Below are positions 1 through 8,739 of a stretch of 64,000 nt of DNA, piece after piece. The notes below the pieces were generated by a model. That model was not told where the DNA came from. It was given only the letters and a program-made list of their open reading frames with translations, and ran no database searches. Source of the DNA: Terrimicrobium sacchariphilum. GTDB lineage: Bacteria; Verrucomicrobiota; Verrucomicrobiia; Chthoniobacterales; Terrimicrobiaceae. The translations under genes and the position numbers were made by a program. Every line of letters begins with the position of its first letter. Position 1 is the first letter of the stretch. The stretch spans positions 2,790,001 to 2,854,000 of the forward strand of contig NZ_BDCO01000002.1 in NCBI RefSeq assembly GCF_001613545.1. Direction: 5' to 3'.

Positions 1-171
1 ATCCCGGGGATCGAGAGGGATATGGCGCGATGCGTGGAAGATTTCCTCACGCCTGGCGAGGCCGGTCTGGCCTGGGCCGCCGACGCCGGGGAAACCATGG
101 TTTCGGAAGGGCTGGAGGCGGAAATGCTGCACGGCCTGGGAACAGGAGCGGGGCTTTCCGTCCCCGCATAG
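1..171 (+). CDS. 3' end of an unidentified gene (partial)
   Basis: An open frame enters from the left edge and ends at a TAG at 169-171, giving 56 C-terminal residues. Its last residues read AGLSVPA and it contains no motif I recognise. Third codon positions are mostly G or C, as expected for coding sequence in this genome, but the piece is short. A strong hairpin lies about 60 bases downstream, which fits the end of a transcription unit. A longer frame that overlaps it at 30-341 has no coding character. Confidence 0.35.
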   Translation: MPGIERDMARCVEDFLTPGEAGLAWAADAGETMVSEGLEAEMLHGLGTGAGLSVPA

Positions 172-233
172 CCTGCCGGGTCCGAGGCGCGCCCGGTCTT
201 GGGGGATCGAGCGCGAGCGGATACCGGGGCGCT

Positions 234-261
234 CCCGCCCGTTCCGTCGTGAACGGGCGGG
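234..261. terminator. Perfect 11-bp inverted repeat (hairpin)
   Basis: CCCGCCCGTTC at 234-244 is followed by a 6-base loop and its exact complement at 251-261. It sits between the partial upstream gene and the LacI regulator gene. There is no long T run after it, so it could end the upstream transcript or act as an operator for the regulator's own promoter. Confidence 0.45.
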
Positions 262-277
262 AAGGGCTGCGCCATTT

Positions 278-1459
278 GTGCTTTATCCGGGGATTTCATC
301 CTGCGAGGTTGCTCCATCGTCCAGCCCCTCCCCGATCGTGAAAAGCAGCAAGAAAAAAGGCGCGCCTGATCCTCCGCCGGAGGAGCCGCGCATCGTTCCC
401 GGCCGGGTCTCGATCCGGGACCTCGCAGCCATCGCATGCGTGAGCCGCACGACGGTCTCGCTCGCCCTGAGAGATAGCCACAGGGTCAGCGCCCAGGTAC
501 GCCAGGAGATTCAAAAGCTGGCGGCGGAGCACAACTACCGCAGCAACCCGATGGTAACAGCGCTCATGCAGCAGGTGCGCTCAAAGCGGGCGATCAAGGA
601 CAGCGCGACGATTGCATTTGTCACCTCGAGCCATACCCGCGAGGAGTGGAAGAACTATTCCTTCAATCGCCAGATCTGGGAGGGAGCACTGGCCGAGGCC
701 ACGCGGCTCGGCTTCCGGCTGGAGGAGTTCTGGGCGGGGCCGGGAGCGCGGGATATCCCGGCGCTCGCAGGCATGCTGTACCATCGCGGGATTCGCGCGC
801 TGTGCTTTGCCCCGATGGCGTGGCCACACCCTCGCTTTGAGCTGCCGTGGGAGCGATTCGTGGCGATCGCCTGCACGGCGTCGACGGGCATCGCGGAGCT
901 GCCGGTGGTACGAAGCGATCATACCCACGGCATGCACACGCTGCTCTCCCGGCTTCGCGGCCTGGGGGCGCAGTCAATCGGCGTGGCCATCTCGCTGGAG
1001 GATGACGAGCGCATCGCCCACGCGTGGTCGGCCGGAGTCCATACCTTTTGCCTCACCTCTCCGGACACCGCAGTCCATCTGCTTCGTCTGAAGGACTACA
1101 ACGACTTCGAAGGCTTTGCCGCCTGGTTCCAGAAGACGCGCCCCCAGGTCATGGTCGGCCTACAGTCGACCGTTCCGGCCTTCCTCGACCGCCTGGGCAT
1201 GGACGGAAAGATCGCCTATGCCTCGCTGGACGTGCTGACTGAGGAACTGGACGAAATCGCGGGCATCTTCCAGGACCCGCTTTATCTCGGTCGGCGAGGC
1301 GTGGAGTATGTCAGCAAGGCAATTTATGACCAGGTCTTTGGCCTGCCCACGCACCCCGAGTCCATCGTGGTCCGTGGGCGCTTCGTCGATGGGCGCTCTC
1401 TTGCGCCTTTGCTGAAAGCCCCCGGGCGCCGCAAAACGAAAACCGCCTCGCGCCGCTAG
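278..1459 (+). CDS. LacI-family transcriptional regulator
   Basis: A DNA-binding repressor or activator that probably controls the neighbouring carbohydrate genes. A LacI-type helix-turn-helix lies at about residues 43-92 (VSIRDLAAIACVSRTTVSLA, then RVSAQVRQEI), followed by a region of periplasmic-binding-protein type that would bind a sugar effector. Length (393 residues) is slightly above the usual 330-350 because of an extended N-terminus. The start is uncertain: GTG at 278 is the longest option, and GTG at 338 would remove 20 unremarkable residues. Its TAG stop shares a CTAG tetranucleotide with the TAG of the convergent SGNH hydrolase gene. Two CG-centred palindromes at 7.9 kb, in the promoter of the flanking sugar operons, are natural target candidates. 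Confidence 0.9.
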   Translation: MLYPGISSCEVAPSSSPSPIVKSSKKKGAPDPPPEEPRIVPGRVSIRDLAAIACVSRTTVSLALRDSHRVSAQVRQEIQKLAAEHNYRSNPMVTALMQQVRSKRAIKDSATIAFVTSSHTREEWKNYSFNRQIWEGALAEATRLGFRLEEFWAGPGARDIPALAGMLYHRGIRALCFAPMAWPHPRFELPWERFVAIACTASTGIAELPVVRSDHTHGMHTLLSRLRGLGAQSIGVAISLEDDERIAHAWSAGVHTFCLTSPDTAVHLLRLKDYNDFEGFAAWFQKTRPQVMVGLQSTVPAFLDRLGMDGKIAYASLDVLTEELDEIAGIFQDPLYLGRRGVEYVSKAIYDQVFGLPTHPESIVVRGRFVDGRSLAPLLKAPGRRKTKTASRR

Positions 1460-2715
1460 TTCGCCGCCGGGCTGGCGGGAGCCTTCCGGCACCAGGGATT
1501 GCGGAATCGCAGCACGGCATTGCCTTGTCCCAGGACGCGGGCGCCGAGGACGAACTTCACGCTTTTAACCTCCCGGCCCTCTCCGACGAGGTTGACCGGG
1601 GATTGCAACGTCAGCACGAGCGGGCCGCCCGCATCGATGGCGGAGATGGTATCGCGCTTCTGGGTGCCGTCGAAATCATAGGCCACGGCGAAGGTGCCGT
1701 CGGTGAAGACGAGCGTAACCTCGGCCCGAACGTCGGCGAGATTTACCGAGCCGGGATCAATCTCGACCTGCACTCCGGCCTGGAATCCCCCGGCTTTTTC
1801 GGCGACCGGGATCACCTGGGAGACGCGCATGCCGCCGAGGCCGTTCTGGGCGGTGGTCTTGAGGTCGACGACGAGTTCATTCGTTCCGTCGGGGCGGGCG
1901 TTCACGGAAAAGGCGGACGAGCAGTTTGCATTGTCCCGTCCCCCGGTGAAGAGATCGGGCAGCACGCCGGTATTGCCCTCTCCGAGTTTTCCTGCCGTGC
2001 CGGTGAAGCCCGGGTTGCCAAGGATGTTCCCGGCGAGGCCCGGGAAGTCCGGGGCGGAGGCCCCGAGGCTGTCGAGCAGCGCGGCGAGGGCGACGCCCAC
2101 CTTGTACGCGCCGAGGGTCTGGAGATGAATGCCGTCGTAGAACCATCCCGGCTGCAGGATGATGGAGGGCGCTCGCTGCGTGGAGGCGAGCGCGGCGATA
2201 TCGAAAAGCACCGCGCCCTTGGTCCGAGTGCAATAATCGGCGATGCGGGAGTTCAGATCGTTGATGAAAGCGACGTGCGCGGGGAGGTAATGCTCCGAGC
2301 CGGGATCAGTACAGACGATGGGAGTGATGCCCCGGGCAAGGGCCATGTCAGCAGCCTTGGCGATATTGGCCATTGTGTGGTCCGAGCTGAAGCCGGGGGA
2401 GCGCACATCATTGACGCCCATCAGGATGACGAGGAACCTCGGGTTGGAGGCGAGAGCCGGGTCCAGCATCGTCGAGATGATCGTGTCCGACGTCGCGCCA
2501 GAGATGCCGAAGACGCCGGTGCAGGGGTACTTCTGCTGGTTCAGCGCATTGGCCCAGTTGAAATGGCAGAGCGTGGTGCGGTTCAGCCCGGCCTTGTCAA
2601 AGGCGATGATGGCGGTGCGGCTGTCGCCGAGCGGAGCCAGGGTGGCGGGTGCGTCCTTGGCCGGAGCGATATGGGCCAGGGCGAGAGCGAGGATGGTGAA
2701 CAGGATGGGTCTCAT
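1456..2715 (-). CDS. Secreted SGNH/GDSL hydrolase
   Basis: Predicted exported esterase of the SGNH superfamily, likely deacylating polysaccharide (inference from the neighbours). A signal peptide covers about residues 1-19. Block I reads PLGDSR with the nucleophile Ser, the block III region has GVNDV, and block V has DGIHL with the Asp-x-x-His pair. The hydrolase domain ends near residue 215; the remaining 200 residues look like a beta-rich accessory domain that could bind carbohydrate. ATG at 2715 overlaps the TGA of the upstream glycosidase gene (ATGA), so translation is probably coupled. It is the last gene of a three-gene operon. Confidence 0.8.
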   Translation of the reverse strand: MRPILFTILALALAHIAPAKDAPATLAPLGDSRTAIIAFDKAGLNRTTLCHFNWANALNQQKYPCTGVFGISGATSDTIISTMLDPALASNPRFLVILMGVNDVRSPGFSSDHTMANIAKAADMALARGITPIVCTDPGSEHYLPAHVAFINDLNSRIADYCTRTKGAVLFDIAALASTQRAPSIILQPGWFYDGIHLQTLGAYKVGVALAALLDSLGASAPDFPGLAGNILGNPGFTGTAGKLGEGNTGVLPDLFTGGRDNANCSSAFSVNARPDGTNELVVDLKTTAQNGLGGMRVSQVIPVAEKAGGFQAGVQVEIDPGSVNLADVRAEVTLVFTDGTFAVAYDFDGTQKRDTISAIDAGGPLVLTLQSPVNLVGEGREVKSVKFVLGARVLGQGNAVLRFRNPWCRKAPASPAAN

Positions 2716-4685
2716 GGTTGTGAAGGGGGCGGAGCCGCGACATCGAGCGTGGCGGAGGCGGTGTTGTTGAGTTCGTCGGATTCGATCAGGCGGTTCACGT
2801 CGTCGACCTGAGCAGTGAGCGTGTGCGACCCTGGGACGGCTTTCCAGGTGGAGCGGCCCTGCGGTCCGTTGTTCGCGCTCACCTCGACTTTCCGGCCCGG
2901 CGCGAGCGGGCCGCGCAGCGCGTCATTCCAGCACACGGTCTTTCCGTCGATGGAGAACTTCACCCCGATGGTGACGCCCTCCCCGGTCGGCGCGGAGCCG
3001 GTGTTTTCCACCGTCGCGAGGAAGCGCACCTCCTCGCCAGGACGCGGATTTGCCGGAGCAGTCTTTACGTCGCGAATGACCAGATCGGGAAAGGCGTCGA
3101 TGGTGGCAACCGCGATCCGCGCAGGATCGGATACCCGGCCATCCCGGGACGCAGCGATGATCTCCAGCGGATAGGTGGTGGCGGGCAGGAGGTCGCGCAG
3201 CGTGAAGTGCAGCCGTCCATCGGTGCCGGGCGCGGCCTGCCCGAGCTTGCGGCCATGCAGGTAAACCCACCATGCATCTGGACCGGGATACGCAGGCCAG
3301 TCGAGCGTGATGGAGGTGGGCGAGGCCTGGGACGCGACGTCCCCGGCCAGCGGGAGGCCGCCGGACGGAATGGGCGCGGCGGGTTTGATCGTCACGACGA
3401 GCACTTCGTCGGGTACCTGGAGGTCGATGGTGGAAACATCCGTGAATCGCGCGCAGGGCGCAGCCTGCCCGCCCGGCGTCACCACCGTCACCTCGGCGGC
3501 CTTTTGCGCAAGAACGAGCCGCACGGGCACAGGGGCATTCGCGATATCCTTCCGCGCTTTCCGGTCAAAGCCCGGCACCTCGTTCCAGAGCAGGAGCAGG
3601 AAAGACCCGTCCGAGCGCTGGAGCAGGGTATGGTGAACGGAGGGCGGAGCACCGCGCAGGGTGAACGCGAGGGCTCCGGTGCGGTACGGGGCCGGGCGCA
3701 CCCACTGGCGGGCGGAGGCGTCCCAGCGGGACTCCGCCACCGAGGCGATAAGGTCGCGCAGGGCAAAGTAGGCGGGCTTTGGACTGGCATCCGGCATGAG
3801 CAGGCCAAAGGCGGCCTCGGGGTCCTCCTGCTCCGCCTTGCGCGGACGGCCCGCGCCGAGTTCGTACAAGACCGTCCAGCGGAAGCCAGCGTCGAAATAC
3901 TCGGCGAGGAGGCGCGGCAGGTACTTGCGCTGCGCCTCGTGCGACACTCCGGCCTGCGTGCCCGCGATGACCTGGCTGCTGGCGAGGCAGGTGTGATAGC
4001 CCGTCTCGGTGGCCGCGAGCGGCGGCAGGATCGCGCCGCGCCCGAGCAGGAGATACGGGTCGCGAAAGTCGAGGCTCTCCGACGGCATGGCCCCGGCGGG
4101 ATAGCTATGGGTATTGGCGATGTCAAAGCTCCGGAGAGGAGCCAACCGCGAGCCGTCGCCCTTGTACGCGGTGCTGGCGGCGATGACGGGGATGTCCTTC
4201 AGCGCGGCATCGGCCTTGATGGCGCTGTAGAGATCGTCCTGGAACTCCCGGGGACCCTCCGGCCAGCCTCGACCGTGATAGGTTTTGCCGAGCTTCTTCC
4301 ATCCGCCGTTGACCTCGTTGGGACCCTCGATGGCAGCGAGGAGATGGCGCTTCTCCCGCCACTGGCGAAGCTTTTGCTCCCAGGGCGTGGCCGGGTCGTC
4401 ATCGATGGCGATCACGCGGATGCCGTATTTTTCCCAGAGTTCGTCATGCCTCGGGGAAAGGTCGTCGCGGATCGTGCGCACGCCGAGGCCGCCGAGGAGA
4501 TCCCGCACGGCCTCCCAACGCCCGTCGTACATGGTGTCGCGGTAATTGAAATGCGTCGCCACCCCGATCATCTGGACGAAGCTGTCGGCGGGCCGGGCGG
4601 GCTCGGGAACAGGCAATTCCTCCCCTGCCCGCACGACCTGGGCGAGCAGGACGGTTGCCAAGACGGCGCACCGACATCCGTTCAT
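2712..4685 (-). CDS. Secreted glycosidase-like protein with FN3 and CARDB domains
   Basis: Signal peptide MNGCRCAVLATVLLAQVVRA, then a TIM-barrel glycoside-hydrolase-like domain to about residue 330. EGPNEVNG carries the putative acid/base Glu and ATETGYHT the putative nucleophile Glu, as in clan GH-A; I cannot name the family. A fibronectin type III-like segment follows around residues 440-530 and a CARDB adhesion-type domain around 535-645 (FPDLVIRDV ... SDELNNTAS). I place the start at the ATG at 4685 rather than 16 codons upstream because it overlaps the TGA of the preceding gene as ATGA, the same arrangement as at the next junction, and puts the signal peptide at the N-terminus. Substrate unknown. 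Confidence 0.75.
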   Translation of the reverse strand: MNGCRCAVLATVLLAQVVRAGEELPVPEPARPADSFVQMIGVATHFNYRDTMYDGRWEAVRDLLGGLGVRTIRDDLSPRHDELWEKYGIRVIAIDDDPATPWEQKLRQWREKRHLLAAIEGPNEVNGGWKKLGKTYHGRGWPEGPREFQDDLYSAIKADAALKDIPVIAASTAYKGDGSRLAPLRSFDIANTHSYPAGAMPSESLDFRDPYLLLGRGAILPPLAATETGYHTCLASSQVIAGTQAGVSHEAQRKYLPRLLAEYFDAGFRWTVLYELGAGRPRKAEQEDPEAAFGLLMPDASPKPAYFALRDLIASVAESRWDASARQWVRPAPYRTGALAFTLRGAPPSVHHTLLQRSDGSFLLLLWNEVPGFDRKARKDIANAPVPVRLVLAQKAAEVTVVTPGGQAAPCARFTDVSTIDLQVPDEVLVVTIKPAAPIPSGGLPLAGDVASQASPTSITLDWPAYPGPDAWWVYLHGRKLGQAAPGTDGRLHFTLRDLLPATTYPLEIIAASRDGRVSDPARIAVATIDAFPDLVIRDVKTAPANPRPGEEVRFLATVENTGSAPTGEGVTIGVKFSIDGKTVCWNDALRGPLAPGRKVEVSANNGPQGRSTWKAVPGSHTLTAQVDDVNRLIESDELNNTASATLDVAAPPPSQP

Positions 4686-7600
4686 GGCCGGCCTCCTGGT
4701 TTCATAGGTTCCGCGAGAATGACATTTTTCCACAAAGCCGGATCGACCGTCTCCCCCAGCCCGCCGGTCCAGGAGATGAACTGCTTGCTGTAGCCTGCAT
4801 CGTTGTCATTGGCGGCGATGTTCAGGCGGAAGACCCCGTCTCCGACGAGCCGCCGGTCGAGGGTGATGCGGTAGACGGTCGCACCCGAGGTACGCTCCAC
4901 CGTGGCCGCGATGCCGTCGGCAGACGACCCGGGGCTCTCTGGAGCAACCACGGTTTTCTCCCCGACGCGCCCGACACGATACATCCCGACGGCCTCGCCA
5001 CGGGCCACGGCGAGGAGGAGCGAGTCCGACTCCGCGAGTTGCGCCGTCTCCGTCGCGGGGCGGTCCTCACTGTCACGCACCTGGACAAGAAGATACAAAT
5101 GCAGGTCATCGCCTCCCAGCCAGCCCTCCGCCGAGAGGTCGTCCGGTCCCTGCCAGAACTTTGTGCTGTCGGGGAGCTTGTCGAAGTGATTCGTCACATG
5201 GGCGCTCTCCAGCGAGAAAACCGGCGGGCCGTCCGGCAGGACGGGGAAAGCCCCCTGCCCTGCCACGCGGGAAACACGGAGCACGGGTTCGATGGCCAGG
5301 CGCTCGCGGGCGATCTCCTTCCCGGCCTCGTCGGCGAGCGACAGGTCGACGAAGTCCCCGGAGCGGCGCGGATCGAGCAGGGCGGGGAGCGCGGCGGGCG
5401 GAGGCAGGGTCACACTCCATCCGCCCTTGCCGCCCAGCACCTTGATGGCGATGAGGTTGTCGCCTTTCTTGAGGGGCAGATCGAGGATGCGCTCAGTCAA
5501 TACCCGCCCTTCATTCCCGCTCTCCATCGTGCTGCAGATGAGCGCTCCATTCAGGCGAAACTCCATCCACCAGTCGGCATTGCACGCGACCCGGACGGTC
5601 TCGTCGCGCTCCGCGTGCACGGTACCGAGGATGTATCCGGCGCGCTTCTCGCGAGGAGCCTCGCCGGGCGGGAGCAGATTGATCAAGCCGCCCGGGGTTG
5701 CCTTCACCAAGCGACCGGATTGATCGCCGAGGCGGTCTGGTTCTGAGCGCAACTCCGACAGGTCGATATCGGGGGCGGGATCGTTCGTGAAGACCCGCCA
5801 GGTCTCCGGCCACTGATAATGCAGCGCGGCGGGGTTCCACGTCACCCCGAGACGCACCGGCAGCGAGTCCCGGGCGGGGACAGCGACCGACTGCCGCACG
5901 GGCGAGACCACGGTCTGCTCCGGATCGCTCGTCGTCGCGGAGAGCGTGGCCTGGAGAGGCCGGTCGGCGGGATTGCGGATCGCGAGATCGAGCGCGCTTT
6001 CCCGGCCCGGCACCACGACCGCCATGTCGGGCGTTTCCAGGATCGACCGCGCCACCACGGCCTGAAAGGCCGGGTCGACCGCATCCCACAGCAGGTAGAC
6101 CGGCGTCTCCGTGACCTCGACCCGCACCACGCCCTCCGGCGAGGCCACGGCAGGAGACGTGTTTCCGTAAAGGTCCATGAAGCGGAGATTCCTCGCGCCG
6201 TCCGCCGATTCCGCGACCTTCACATAGACATTGTAAAACGCGGGCTGATTGGCCCAGAGCAGGCAGGCGCGCCGGGCATCATTGCGCGAGGCAAAGGAGT
6301 AGCCTTCGGCATGAGCCTTGCCCGTCACGAGCTGGCTCTGAAAGGACAGCCCCTTCAGGTGCTCGGTCATGGTCCGGTACGCGAGGAAGGCGGGCAGCGG
6401 CTCCTGGTCCGAGCGCAGCATGCCATAGCCGACATCGCCGCGCCGGAAGGCATGCAGGCGGAAGGTCATGAGGTACTCGATGCCTGTGGCCTGCGCGTAA
6501 GCCTGCTTTTGCAGCACGGTGGCGGCCTGCACGTCCTCCTGCCGACGGGACCCCACGAACATGCCGGACTCCGTGTCGATGAGCGGCTTGTCCCCCATGC
6601 CGGCTGCCTGCGCCGTCCGGCGCACCTGGGCGGCGATGTTCTCCTCCGCGAGCGAACCCGGGCCGTGGGCGTGAAAGGCGATGGCGTCGAGGAACTCCGG
6701 CTTCACCCGCTCAAGGAAGCGGCGGGAGTTCGGCCTGCCCGCCGCTCCGAAAAAGGTAATACCGCCGTTCATCACCACCGCGCGTGGATTGCCGCGTTTG
6801 ATCGCCTGGCAGGTTGCCTCGTAGATCTTCGTATAGGCGTCGATGTCGGGATAGCCGAGGTCGGGTTCGTTGCCGACCTCCCAGTAGACGACCTCGGGCG
6901 CTCTGCGGGCGGCGGATTCCGCCAGCGCCAGCCAGGAGGTCCAGACCGCTTCAGAAAACGCGCCGCTCTTTCCCTCCACGGTCACATCGGGAGACGGCGG
7001 CCACGCCATGCCCACGACCTCAAGGCCATGCCGGGAAAGGATGGCGAGGTCGCGCGTGTCGTCCGACCACGCGCCCGGCCCGATGCCAAATCCCGCCGTG
7101 CGCAGGATGTCTGCGCCGGAGGCCAGCACCCAGCCGAGGAGGTCGCACTGGCCCTGCTCAGCCTTCCGACCCGGCGCGGCCGGCTGCGGCGAACGAGCCT
7201 TGACGCCGCCATAGTTCGGATCGAGCCCATAGAGAAAGTCGCCTTTCGCCGCGCGGGGGATCTCCGCGGACGAAATGACACCCACGTAATAATCCCGCTC
7301 CGCCAGGGTCGCGCCGCCCGCCTGCACGGTGAGGATGAGGTCGTAGACGCCGTATTTCAGCCCGTCCGTATCGAGGGTCGCGGTGACGGAAGCCTCGCCG
7401 CACGCGGGCAAATCGAGCGCTCCGGATTTCTCAAAGATCTGCGTTCCCTGCCGGTCGAGAAACCGCAGCGTGTACCGCGCCGCGATTGCCTCCGCGCGAT
7501 CATTTCGCACCGGCAGCTCGACGACTGGCCTCGCACCCCGCGCAAACAGGAGCCTGCCGCCCGGTGTCACCGCCGCCTTGCAACGCACATCGGGAAATGC

Positions 7601-7759
7601 CGTACCAGGAGGCAGATAGTGATTGCAGATGATCGACTCGTGATCTGGCGGTGGCGAGGGGGCCGGATTTTCCCCGGCGAGCGCCTGAGCGCGAACCGCC
7701 ATCAGCGCGAGGCCAATGGCGGAGACCCGGAAGAACGAACCGGCGGCAGATCGGAACAT
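4682..7759 (-). CDS. Large secreted glycosidase-like protein with CBM9-like C-terminus
   Basis: First gene of the minus-strand sugar operon, 1,025 residues from ATG 7759, where a signal peptide begins (MFRSAAGSFFRV ... AQALA); an ATG at 7831 would add 24 residues before it. The middle is a clan GH-A-type barrel: EVGNEPDLGYPD carries the putative acid/base and PLIDTESGMF the putative nucleophile. Beta-sandwich segments follow, and the last 200 residues resemble a family-9-like carbohydrate-binding domain (FSLESAHVTNHFD ... GWLGGDDLHLYLLVQVRD). Expression is probably set by the divergent promoter with two LacI-type palindromes about 110-160 bases upstream. The polysaccharide target cannot be read from the sequence. 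Confidence 0.75.
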   Translation of the reverse strand: MFRSAAGSFFRVSAIGLALMAVRAQALAGENPAPSPPPDHESIICNHYLPPGTAFPDVRCKAAVTPGGRLLFARGARPVVELPVRNDRAEAIAARYTLRFLDRQGTQIFEKSGALDLPACGEASVTATLDTDGLKYGVYDLILTVQAGGATLAERDYYVGVISSAEIPRAAKGDFLYGLDPNYGGVKARSPQPAAPGRKAEQGQCDLLGWVLASGADILRTAGFGIGPGAWSDDTRDLAILSRHGLEVVGMAWPPSPDVTVEGKSGAFSEAVWTSWLALAESAARRAPEVVYWEVGNEPDLGYPDIDAYTKIYEATCQAIKRGNPRAVVMNGGITFFGAAGRPNSRRFLERVKPEFLDAIAFHAHGPGSLAEENIAAQVRRTAQAAGMGDKPLIDTESGMFVGSRRQEDVQAATVLQKQAYAQATGIEYLMTFRLHAFRRGDVGYGMLRSDQEPLPAFLAYRTMTEHLKGLSFQSQLVTGKAHAEGYSFASRNDARRACLLWANQPAFYNVYVKVAESADGARNLRFMDLYGNTSPAVASPEGVVRVEVTETPVYLLWDAVDPAFQAVVARSILETPDMAVVVPGRESALDLAIRNPADRPLQATLSATTSDPEQTVVSPVRQSVAVPARDSLPVRLGVTWNPAALHYQWPETWRVFTNDPAPDIDLSELRSEPDRLGDQSGRLVKATPGGLINLLPPGEAPREKRAGYILGTVHAERDETVRVACNADWWMEFRLNGALICSTMESGNEGRVLTERILDLPLKKGDNLIAIKVLGGKGGWSVTLPPPAALPALLDPRRSGDFVDLSLADEAGKEIARERLAIEPVLRVSRVAGQGAFPVLPDGPPVFSLESAHVTNHFDKLPDSTKFWQGPDDLSAEGWLGGDDLHLYLLVQVRDSEDRPATETAQLAESDSLLLAVARGEAVGMYRVGRVGEKTVVAPESPGSSADGIAATVERTSGATVYRITLDRRLVGDGVFRLNIAANDNDAGYSKQFISWTGGLGETVDPALWKNVILAEPMKPGGRP

Positions 7760-7870
7760 GGAAGATGAAAGCAGCAAAATCGTAAGGTGATGGGAGGGGA
7801 CGCCGGAGCAGCGCCCCGGCCATGCCCGCAAGAATCCGCCGCCCCGCGCAAAATCTCAAGGCCACGAAAT

Positions 7871-7918
7871 GCTGACGCGTCAACCAAAGCCGTCCACACC
7901 TCACGCTGACGTGTCAAC
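7871..7918. promoter_or_regulatory. Tandem CG-centred palindromes, candidate LacI-family operators
   Basis: GCTGACGCGTCAAC (7871-7884) and GCTGACGTGTCAAC (7905-7918) differ at one base and have starts 34 bp apart. The core TGACGCGTCA is a perfect palindrome and TGACGTGTCA has one asymmetric pair. A central CG flanked by symmetric arms is typical of LacI-family sites. They lie in the divergent promoter between the glycosidase operon (start 7759) and the plus-strand operon (start 7984), so one regulator could control both; the LacI gene at 278-1459 is the obvious candidate. Confidence 0.65.
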
Positions 7919-7983
7919 TTGATTGCCAATTGTCATTCCGGGGCCATGGGAACATTGTACCTCCAGCACCCCGCTCCCCTCCC

Positions 7984-8739
7984 ATGACCAGACTGTTTCC
8001 CATCCTCATCACCGCCGCCCTGGCGATGCTGCCGCAACTCCCGGCCGGGGTGATTCTTTCCACGGATTTCAAAGACGCCGAGGTTCGCTCCTATACGAAC
8101 GCGGACACCATTGGCTCGGGCGAGGCCCAGATGTCGACGCGACTGGAGATCCCCAACGTCGAGATCCTCGTGGCCGAGGCCGACGGTGCGCATGTGCTGG
8201 AGTTTATCAACAACGGCACGGAGTGGGGCCAGGCGGGAGCAGTCAAAACAATCGCGCCCGAGGTCGCCGCGGAGAAGGCGCTTGTCCTGAAGGGCGCCGT
8301 GGTCTTCACGCCGCTCACGGTCTCCGGCGGTCGGGGGATCTTTCAGGTCGCGATCAACAGCGGTGACTGGCTCACCACCAGCAAGACCGTGACCGCCGTA
8401 CATATCACACTCGAGAGCAACCTCGGCCTGAAATACGTCTCCGACGCCGGATCGAAGCCCGCCGCGAAGCTCCTGGCCGACACGCGGTACCGGCTCGAGT
8501 TTTCCGTCGATTTCAGCAACCCGCAGCAGAACACCTGGGAGTTCTCGGTGTACCTCGACGATGACGCGGCGGGCAAGGAACCGATCTTCTCCTCCGGGCC
8601 GCTCAATACCCGCGCGCCGCATATCACGCCCGGCATCTTCGCCCTCGGCTGCGGCGTGGGCGGCGGGGCCAGTTCCGATCCCTTTGTCAGGATTCATCGC
8701 GTGAGCCTCACCCAGGCCGCCGCCAGCACTTCCCGGTGA
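7984..8739 (+). CDS. Secreted protein of unknown function
   Basis: A 251-residue protein with a clear signal peptide (MTRLFPILITAALAMLPQLPAG) and a beta-rich body that could be a concanavalin-like sandwich (LEFSVDFSNPQQNTWEFSVY, then a segment ending DPFVRIHRVSLTQ). I see no catalytic motif. The ATG at 7984 is preferred over one at 7930 because the signal peptide then begins at once. It is first in a three-gene operon with a pseudopilin-like protein and a PL22-like protein; its TGA overlaps the ATG of the next gene (TGATG). A role in binding or processing the operon's polysaccharide substrate is inferred from context only. Confidence 0.6.
   Translation: MTRLFPILITAALAMLPQLPAGVILSTDFKDAEVRSYTNADTIGSGEAQMSTRLEIPNVEILVAEADGAHVLEFINNGTEWGQAGAVKTIAPEVAAEKALVLKGAVVFTPLTVSGGRGIFQVAINSGDWLTTSKTVTAVHITLESNLGLKYVSDAGSKPAAKLLADTRYRLEFSVDFSNPQQNTWEFSVYLDDDAAGKEPIFSSGPLNTRAPHITPGIFALGCGVGGGASSDPFVRIHRVSLTQAAASTSR

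Noticed and set aside
30-341. A 103-codon frame at the left edge
   Set aside because: Extremely Arg/Gly-rich, overlaps both the partial gene in another frame and the LacI start, and spans the 234-261 hairpin.
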